This document shows positions 51,868-59,812 of a stretch of 59,812 nucleotides of DNA, piece after piece. Made by a program: the position numbers and the translations under genes. The number at the start of each line of letters is the position of its first letter. Positions within the stretch are counted from its first letter, which is position 1. The DNA is from Lojkania enalia (Eukaryota > Ascomycota > Dothideomycetes > Pleosporales), in NCBI GenBank assembly GCA_010094045.1, contig ML986685.1, positions 65,368-125,179 of the forward strand, read 5' to 3'. Below the pieces are notes generated by a model, which saw nothing but the letters and a program-made list of their open reading frames with translations, did not search any database and was not told where the DNA came from.

Positions 51868-54863
51868 CCTATCTAATATAAGGTAATAAATTAGGCCCGA
51901 TTTATAATAGATTAGGTATAGTATTATAGCGCTATATCTAAAATAGGTTATTAAAAGGAGGTAATTCGTCTAACCGTTACCCCCCTAATTTATTTACAAC
52001 TAGTACTCTAACCCTAATACTTTGTATATAAAAACTATTTAGTAGAGTCTATTTATTCTACTTATAATACTATATTATTACACCCGTACTAGTATAGGGC
52101 TATAATAAAGCTAGAAGGATATAGTTCTACTAAGATATATAGATACTTAAACTAAAGGCGTAATACTATATCTATAGTAAGAAGACCCGTATATAAGTAA
52201 ATAGAATAGTACTATTACTAGAGGATATTACGAACTATCTCTACTATCTACCCGAGTACTATATTCTAATATATAAGGAATATACAACTGCTATATTAAA
52301 TATTAATATATATCTATAGTACTATTATAGTATAATAATAGAGTAGAGGAGGGTAATTGTCGAGTATACTCGTTAGTAGCTAATTAGACTAGTAAAGAAC
52401 GTTTAGCTACCTATACTATTCAGGCAACTAATACTAGAATTAGGAAAGCTGCTAAATAGGTTCTGGTACAAGTAATCTAGATACTATATTACTACTAATA
52501 TTAACACGCTATATATACATCTAAAGAAGAAGTATAAGTAGGTATAGATAGGCGATAAAAGTAGGCTCTATTAGAAGGTTAAGGTATAGATATTCTTTCA
52601 GGCTGGCGGGCTATAGTAATATTTTATTATTAATATAGGTAGCTATAACTATAAGCTAGCTATTTTCTATATAGAGGCTAATATTATATATAATTAGTTA
52701 GCTAGGTTTAAACTTATAAAGTAGAGAGAAGAAGAGAAGGTATAAGTTATAAATATAGAGGTAGCGAAGACCAATAAGACTAGGTAGTTTAAGTAGATAG
52801 GGTAGCTAGAGTATCTAGTAAAGCGGAATCAAGTATATCTTATATATTAGATCCGGCTGCCTAACTAAAGCGAGGTAAAACTTTAGTAGGTAGTAAAGCT
52901 GGTTAAGCTATTAGTTAAGTAGAGTATTAAAGGGTTATTATTACTCGTATAAGAGATAAGATAGTAGCTTAAAAGCGCTTAGTAATATAAGGTATATAGA
53001 TATCCGCTCGCTTAACTATAGAATTCTAAGAGTTAGATAGTATACGCTAGCTATATTATTAAGTTTATCTACTACTTTCTCCGTATTATTACTAACGAAG
53101 AAGCTTAGGCTATATAGTTTAACTATAGTAGTAACAGCGATAATAGTAATAATAATAATATAGTATTAGATAATAGTATAAGTTCTAGGTCTAGTAGAGC
53201 TGGAAGTAGTACTAATAGCGATAATAATAGTAATAGCGGCCCCTATTATAGGTACTATAGAAAGAAAGAAATAGATTAGATAGAAGACGCGCGCGAGCTA
53301 TTCTATTAGTAAAATAAATAGAAGAAACTAGTAATAGTACTATAGGTTATATTAGATAAGGATAGTAAAAACGCTTAGCTTAAAGTACTACTAGATATAC
53401 TTATATTATTTATTTTTTAATTAACAGGCGATCGGCTATTTAATAGTAGGTTTATCTATTTTCTTACTATACTAAAGATTAACGCTAAAATAGACCGCTT
53501 ATATATAGCGAAGAACTACTTATATATACTAGCTAGCATAGTATACTGCGTATATATACTAGATATAGAGAAGCTACTTCTAATAGTAGAGCGCGATAAA
53601 TAGACGGACGAGAACTAGGAGTATTTTCTACTTATATAGTAGAAGTTTCTAGCTAATAGATTATTTAGTCTAATAAGTAAGATAATTAGTTTACTAGCGT
53701 ATAGAAAGTTTATTATACTAACAGCTGGTAATTTAAGTAATACTTACTAGTTAAAGAATAAGAAGACATTCTATCTTAACAGCTGGCCGATCTATATTAG
53801 CTAGTTCTATAAAATAGCATAGGATATAGTAGTTAAGATAGAAAAGATACTCTAGTAGGAACTATATTAGATAGCTAGAGCCGAGGACTAGTTTACTATC
53901 TAGCTAGAGTAGCTTATTAATAATATTATATTTATATAGCGGGGTATATCTTTTATTTATTATTATAATAATCAGCTTAATAATAGGCTTAAGTAGATAC
54001 TTACTCGGGCTAGGTAGATAGAAGCTAGTTAGCAGCTCTAGTTAAGAGACGGTTTATAGAGTAAGTAGCGGATAAAATAGTACTTATAGTAGATAGATTG
54101 CTTTTTAGAACTACTAATAATTAATATATATATAACTTTAGGGTAGTCTAGATAAGGATTAAAGATTATAATAATATAGTATTATAATAGAGTACTATAG
54201 GACTATAATATTTTTATAGTAGACGAGTAGATTATAATAGTAGTCTACTATTATAAATTACAATCCTAGTAGAATAAGCTAAAGGTAGTACCGCGCTTTC
54301 TACTACTGCGGTTAGAATAGGTAATAGTAGTATATTTAGCTTATATACAGCTATTTTAGGAGTATCTAAATATTAAAGTACTTAGTAGTAGTTTTAGTAA
54401 CTACGTATAGGCGGATTAATATAGGCTATAAAAGATAGATCGACTAACGCGTATGCTTATATATAAGACTAGTAAGTAGATAGATATTAAACTATATATA
54501 CTAGACTACTAATATATAGCTGTTAATATTAGTAGAGAAGTAGTTGAAGAGTTGTTTAGCAAAGAATATTAGGACGAGATAAGAGAAGTCGAAGAAGCTA
54601 AAGTAGATAAGAAGAAAAAGAGTATACTAGAGCTATAGAGCGCGCGGATAATATAGATAGAGATTAGAAACTATAGTATACTAATTAATATTATTAAACA
54701 TCTTAATATACGCTTAATTAAAGTGTTCTAGCCGCTTAATATATTATAGCATTACTTCTTAGGGCTCGACGGGGGTAAAGAGATACTAGAAGTAAGGTAG
54801 ATAGGTAGTTAAGGCTAGACTAGAGTAAGGAAGCGGCGGCGGCGTAATAATAATAGTAAAGAG
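51868..54863 (+). pseudogene. TLH unit 8 (2996 bp)
   Basis: Same extent and exactly the same length as unit 6, differing by many transitions. It contains zinc finger region, linker, second Cys cluster and the whole recombinase-like region. It is cut at AAAGAG|CCTATC. Confidence 0.85.
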
Positions 54864-55008
54864 CCTATCTAATATAAGATAATAAATTAGGCCTAATTTG
54901 TAATAGATTAGGTATAGTACTATAGCACTATACCTAAAATAGGTTGTTAAAAGGGGGTGATTTATCTAACTGTTACCCCCCCGATTTATTTACAACTAGC
55001 ACTCTAAT
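54864..55008 (+). repeat. TLH unit 9: solitary 145-bp head
   Basis: Same extent as unit 7 (145 bp), ending CTCTAATCCTA. Together with unit 8 it repeats the block of units 6 and 7. Confidence 0.9.
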
Positions 55009-58000
55009 CCTATTTAATATAAAGCGACGAATCGGGCCCGATTTGTAATAGATTAGGTATAGTACTATAGCGCTATACCTAAAATAGGTTGTTAAAAGGG
55101 GGTAATTTATCTAACTATTACCCCCCTAATTTATTTATAACTAGTACTCTAACCCTAATACTTTATATATAAAAACTATTTAGTAGAGTCTATTTATTCT
55201 ACTTATAATGCTATATTATCGCACCCGTACTAGTATAGAGCTATAATAAGGCTAGAAGGATACAGTTCTACTAGGACGTATAAACGCTCGAACTAAGAAC
55301 ATAATACTATATCTATAGTAGGAAGACCCGCATATAAGTAAGTAGAATAGTACTATTACTAGAGGATATTAAGAACTATCTCTACTATCTACCTAAGTAC
55401 TACGTTCTAATATATAAGAAATACGCAACTACTATATTAAATATTAATATATATCTACAGTACTATTATAGTATAATAATAGAGTAGAGGAGGGTAATTA
55501 TTGAGTATACTTGTTAGTAGCTAATTAGACTAGTAAAGGATGTCTAGCTGCCTATACCGTTCGGGCAACTAATATTAGAATTAGAAAAGCTGCTAAATAG
55601 GTTCTAGTATAAGTAATCTAAGTACTATATTACTACTAATATTAACATACTACGTATATATCTAAAGAAGAAGTATAAGTAGGTATAGATAGGCGATAAA
55701 AGTAGGCTCTATTAGAAGGTTAAGGTATAGATATTCTTTCGGGCTGGCGGGCTACAGCGATATTTTATTATTAATATAGATAGCTATAATTATAAGCTAG
55801 TTATTCTCTATATAGAGGCTAATATTATATATAATTAGTTAGCTAGGTTTAAACTTACGAAGTAGAGGGAAGAAGAGAAAGTATAGGTTATAGATGCGGA
55901 GGCAGCAAAGACTGATAAAACTAGGTAGTTTAAACGGACGGGGTAGCTAAAGTATCTAGTAAAGCGGAATCGAGTATATTTTATATATTAGATCCGGCTG
56001 CTTAACTAAGATAAGGTAAAACTTTAATAGGCGGCGAAGCTAGTTAAGCTATTAGTTAAGTAGAATATTAGAGGGTTATTATCGCTTATATAAGAGATAA
56101 AATAGTAGTTTAGGAGCGCTTAGTAATATAAGGTAGATAGGCGTCTGCTTACTTAACTATAAAACCTTAAGAATTAGGTAGTATACGCTAGCTATATTAT
56201 TAAGTTTATCTACTACTTTCTCTATATTATTACTAATAAAGAAGCTTAAGCTATATAGTTTAGCTATAGTAGTAACAGCGATAATAGTAATAATAATAGT
56301 ATAGTATTAGATAATAGCGCGAGTTCTAGGTCTAGTAGAATTAAAAGTAATACTAATAATAATAATAATAGCGATAGCGGCCTCTATTATAGATACTATA
56401 GAAAGAAAAAAATAAATTAGATAGAAGACGCGTACGAGCTATTCTATTAGTAAAATAAATAGAAGAAACTAGTAATAGTATTATAGGTTATATTAGATAG
56501 GAATAGTAAGGATACTTAGTTTAGGGTACTACTAAATATACCTATATTATTTATTTTTTAATTAACAGATGATTAGCTATTTAGTAGTAGGCTTATCTAT
56601 TTTCTCGCTGTACTAGGGATTAATACTAAAATAGACCGCTTATATATAGTGAAAAACTACTTATATATACTAGCTAGCGTAGTATACTACGTGTGTATGC
56701 TAGGTATAAAGAAGCTACTTTTAGTAGTAGAGTGTAATAAGCAGATAGATAAGAACTAGGAGTATTTTCTACTTATATAGCGGAAGTTTCTAGCTGATAG
56801 ATTGTTTAGTCTAATAAGCGAGATAATTAGCTTACTAGCGTATAGAAAGTTTATTATACTAACAGCTAGTAATTTAGGTAATACTTACTGGTTAAAGGAT
56901 AAGAAGATATTCTATTTTAATAGCCGGCTAATCTATATTAGCCAGTTCTATAAGATAGTATAGGACATAGTAGCTGAGGTGGAAGAGATACTCTAATAGG
57001 AGCTATATTAGACGGCTAGAGCTGAGGACCGGTTTACTATCTAGCTAGAATAGCTTATTAATAATATTATATTTATATAGTAGGGTATATCTTTTATCTA
57101 TTATTATAATAATTAGCTTAACGATAAGTTTAAATAGATACTTACTTAGGTTAGATAGATAGAAGCTGGTTAGCAGCTCTAGTTAAGAGATGGCTTATAG
57201 AGTAAGTAGCGGGTAAAGTAGTACTTATAGTAGGTAGATTACTTCTTAGAACTACTAATAGTTAATATATATATAACTTTAGGGTAGTCTAGATAAGAAT
57301 TAGAGATTATAATAATATAGTATTATAATAGAGTACTATAGAACTATAATATCTTTATAGTAGATAGGTAGATTATAATAGTAGTCTACTATTACAAATC
57401 GCAATCCTAGTAGGATAAGCTAAAGGTAGTACTATACTTTCTACCACCGCAGCTAGGATAGGTAATAGTAGTATACTTAGCTTACGTATAGCTATTTTAG
57501 GAGTATCTAAATATTAAGGTACTCGGTAGTAGCTTTAGCAACTATATATAGGCGGATTAATATAGGCTATAGAAAATAGACTAACTAACGCGCGTGCTTA
57601 AGTATAAGACTAGTAAGTAGGTAGATATTAAGTTATATATACTAGACTACTAATACGTAGCTATTAGTATTAGTAGAAAAGTAGTTAGAGAGTTGTTTAG
57701 TAAAGGATATTAGGATAAGATAGGGGAAGTTAAAGAAGCTAAAGTAGATAAGAAGGGAGAGAATATACTAGAGCTATAGAGCACGCGGACGATATAGATA
57801 GGGATTAGAAACTATAGTATACTAATTAATATTATTAAGTATCTTAGCGTACGCTTAATTAAGGTATTCTAGCTACTTAGTATATTATAATATTACTTCT
57901 TAGGGCTCGACGGGGGTAAAGAGATACTAGAGGTAAGATAGATAGGTAGTTAAGGTTAGACTAGGGTAAGGAAGCAGCGGCGGCGTAATAATAATAGCAA

Positions 58001-59812
58001 AGGGCTTATAGTACGAGAAAAGAAGATATAGGCTTAAAGTAGAAGAGAGAAAAGGCTTTAAAAGATAATACAGCAGGTGCTTAGGTAAGAAAAAGTTAGC
58101 TTCTACTTAGCTAAGTAAAAGTAAGTAATATATACGGTACTAGGCAGGTAGATACTACTTATTATAGTACTCTTAACTAGTAGGGAGAAGAGCTTACTAT
58201 TTACTATACCAGCTTACTTAGATCGATACGGGGTAATAGTAGTAGTAGTACCGTACCGGGTACTTATTAAAAACTTAGTTAAGTAGATTTAAGAGAGTAG
58301 GATTAACTATATAGAGTAGAAGTATAGTAAGAGTAATCTAGTAGTAGTAGTAGTAGTTAGTATAGATATAGCGGGCGATGTAATAAGTAATAGGAATTTT
58401 ATCAGCTACGCGGGGATACTTAATAGTAAGAGGCTACTACAGCAGATTATAGTAGATAAATATTATCTTATCTTTATATTAAGCAACTAGTAGCTAAAGC
58501 TAGTAAAACTAAAGAATCTACAGCTGCTACTATACCTAGTAGTACTATTTACAGTAATACTACTACCGGTATAAGAGGCTAAGCTGGAAGAAAGTATACT
58601 AGTTTAGTATATAATATACGTCTAAGTAAGTATAGTATAGCTAAATATATAATATTTAGTATTATAGTATAAGTAGGAGTAGGTATAGAAGATAGCGTTA
58701 GTAATATATTAGTAGTAGGTACAGCAGCTTAGGGAACGAAGGGAGAAAGGGGTAATATACTACTACAGTAAAGCGTAATATAAAGTAATAGCTAAAGTAC
58801 TAGATAGTAGGTACTATTATACTAGAGATATAGAGCGAGCTAAGTAGTTAGAGGAATAACTTAAAGAAGGTAAGCTTATAATAGCTACGTTAGTATTAGG
58901 TATAGGGGTAGATTTCCTAGGGATTATATTTATACTATATATAGAGATACTATAGAGTATAATCGACTTCGCTTAGAAGAGTAGATATAGTAGGTAAATA
59001 GACAAGCGGGTAGATTTAGTAATTCTTATAAAGGAAGGCGAGGTAGAGCGAAAGATAGAATAAAAGGGGGAGGAGCTGGACGTATAGGTAATAGGGAGGT
59101 TTATTATAAATAGTAGGTATTAGCAAGGGCTGATAAGTAGCTATCTTAATAGGAAGCAGGTAAACTATAATAATATTAAGTTAGCTGGATATAACTAATA
59201 TAAAGAGGGTATTAGTAAATAGCAGGATAAGTAGTATAAGGTAAGCTTAGTATAGCAGTAGGTTTAGGAGGTACTAGAAGAGCTACGCAAAGGATGCGCG
59301 GTATACTAGATAATAGAAGAGATAGAGATAGAGGAATAATAGAGGTATAAGATGATATAGTATACAGTATAGTCTAAGATAAGTAAAGTTAAGCTGAACA
59401 GATTTCGGATAGAAATACGCGATAGGGGAGGAAGTTATAACTACTAGTAATACTAGGTTAGTTAGAAGTACTATATAACTAGGTTAGATATAAATAATCA
59501 ATATTAGTAGCTAAATATAATAGTACTACTAGCTCAGGCGGTAGTAGAGGTTAAGGAGAGAACTTAGATAATCCGACAGTATAGCTACTTAGGGGAACTT
59601 AGTAGGGATTAGAAGGTATATATAGAGTAGTTAGAGAAGAGATACTCTTAACGGGTTTAGGGAGAGTATTTTAGTAATGTAATAGTAGTTAGTATTCAAA
59701 TTATACTCTTTATACAGTAGAATATAAAATAGGATAATAAGAATAGAGATAGCGCGGTATATAGAATAAATAGAAAGTAGGTAGAAATTAAAAATAAAAT
59801 AGTAATATAGTA
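55009..59812 (+). pseudogene. TLH unit 10: full zinc finger / tyrosine-recombinase-like / RecQ helicase frame, running off the window
   Basis: The best copy for reading the protein. Codon positions that start at multiples of three stay in one frame throughout. They cover a zinc finger region at 55602-55650 (Phe-x-Cys-x-x-Cys type, now FxYKxSKYY), a Ser/Asn linker, and a second Cys cluster at 56373-56400. The recombinase-like region has Arg 57291-57293, Lys 57396-57398, LDYxY box 57642-57656 and Tyr 57813-57815. Walker A reads LTSREKS at 58173-58193, the DECH box DKYY at 58455-58466 and GVDF at 58905-58916. A Cys-rich C-terminus continues to the window end. This spans more than 1,100 codons with RIP-type stops and no frameshift. 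The start codon is not identifiable. Helicase identity is firm; the recombinase call is an inference. Confidence 0.85.
55031..55125 (+). repeat. Three dyad symmetries in the TLH head (shown for unit 10)
   Basis: Palindrome ATCGGGCCCGAT at 55031-55042. Inverted repeat TTAGGTATAG/CTATACCTAA at 55053-55062 and 55073-55082 with a 10-base loop. Inverted repeat GGGGGTAAT/ATTACCCCC at 55098-55106 and 55117-55125 with a 10-base loop. The second and third are recognisable in all ten heads, the palindrome in fewer. Confidence 0.75.

Larger units (their letters stand above)
16771..59812 (+). repeat. Head-to-tail array of ten TLH units with a constant 5' head and variable 3' cut points
   Basis: Heads start at 16771, 27694, 31220, 35127, 46330, 48727, 51723, 51868, 54864 and 55009. 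All units point the same way. Sequence after each head is collinear between units with no indels noticed except one 54-bp microsatellite expansion in unit 1 and the inserted retrotransposons. Differences are C/T and G/A transitions. Each unit except 10 is cut by the next head at a CCTA. The third-cut-site offset (2996 bases from the head) is reached at 19821 (unit 1, +54), 30690, 34216, 46330, 51723, 54864 and 58005, which confirms the collinearity. Confidence 0.9.

Noticed and set aside
51861..51872. Interstitial telomere array at CTCTAACCCTA
   Set aside because: Only about one and a half CCCTAA repeats; it is part of the unit sequence and present in every unit, so it is reported as a breakpoint feature, not as a telomere.
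51723..55150. The repeated TLH heads as LTRs of a retrotransposon
   Set aside because: They occur only at the 5' side of units, have no matching copy at 3' ends, and the head doublets are explained by 145-bp truncated units.
1..59812. Nuclear code in which TAA and TAG mean Gln, because in-frame stops sit at Gln positions
   Set aside because: Cys and His of zinc motifs are also changed to Tyr and catalytic Asp to Asn, and TAG also replaces Trp. This is C-to-T and G-to-A decay, not recoding.
1..59812. Mitochondrial DNA because of the very high A+T
   Set aside because: The content is chromoviruses, pogo transposons and RecQ-type helicases with a RIP footprint; no mitochondrial genes are present.
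1..59812. Centromere
   Set aside because: RIPed gypsy elements would fit, but TLH helicases are typically subtelomeric and nothing in the sequence specifically marks a centromere. It cannot be excluded.

Overview
The window is a gene-dead, very AT-rich block of what looks like a filamentous ascomycete (Pezizomycotina) genome. CpA and TpG are almost absent and TpA is everywhere, which is the footprint of repeat-induced point mutation (RIP). Every recognisable protein is riddled with TAG/TAA where Gln or Trp is expected. Cys and His codons of metal-binding motifs have become Tyr, and catalytic Asp has often become Asn. I found no intact protein-coding gene, tRNA or rRNA. All identifications come from reading decayed reading frames by eye; species cannot be named.

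Left part (1-16770), a transposon graveyard. A gag-protease piece of a Ty3/gypsy element (minus strand) is followed by a Fot1/pogo transposase relic (plus), then the 3' half of a telomere-linked RecQ helicase (TLH) copy with an A-rich tail. Next come a 1.5 kb pogo-type element with terminal inverted repeats and a deleted catalytic core, a ~30-copy purine-rich minisatellite of ~71 bp, and a complete 6840-bp chromovirus (gypsy A1, minus strand, target duplication TTATA). A truncated piece of the same pogo family closes this part.

Right part (16771-59812), a head-to-tail array of ten units. Each starts with the same head (CCTATCTAATATAAGG...) and is cut at a different or shared 3' point by the next head. 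Unit 10 carries one continuous frame of over 1,100 codons, broken only by RIP-type stops. It holds an N-terminal zinc finger, a second Cys cluster after a Ser/Asn linker, a central region that resembles a tyrosine recombinase, and a RecQ-type helicase. Units 4, 6 and 8 are all exactly 2996 bp long once the gypsy A2 insertion is removed from unit 4. Units 7 and 9 are 145-bp heads, so 48727-55008 is two copies of a 3141-bp higher-order repeat. Every array junction lies at CCTA (once TCTA), and the interrupted sequence has CCTA there too wherever a paralogue can be checked. A second gypsy (B, minus) interrupts the tail of unit 1 and is itself cut by the head of unit 2. A second copy of gypsy A (A2, plus) sits in unit 4 with a 5-bp target duplication. 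It contains a 10-N assembly gap flanked by the same 1356 bp on both sides.

The TLH content suggests a subtelomeric origin. The array looks like repeated joining of a fixed element end to CCTA sites, by break-induced replication at chromosome ends, telomere-remnant end joining, or site-specific (recombinase-like) nested insertion. These models make different predictions about the sequence to the right of the window.
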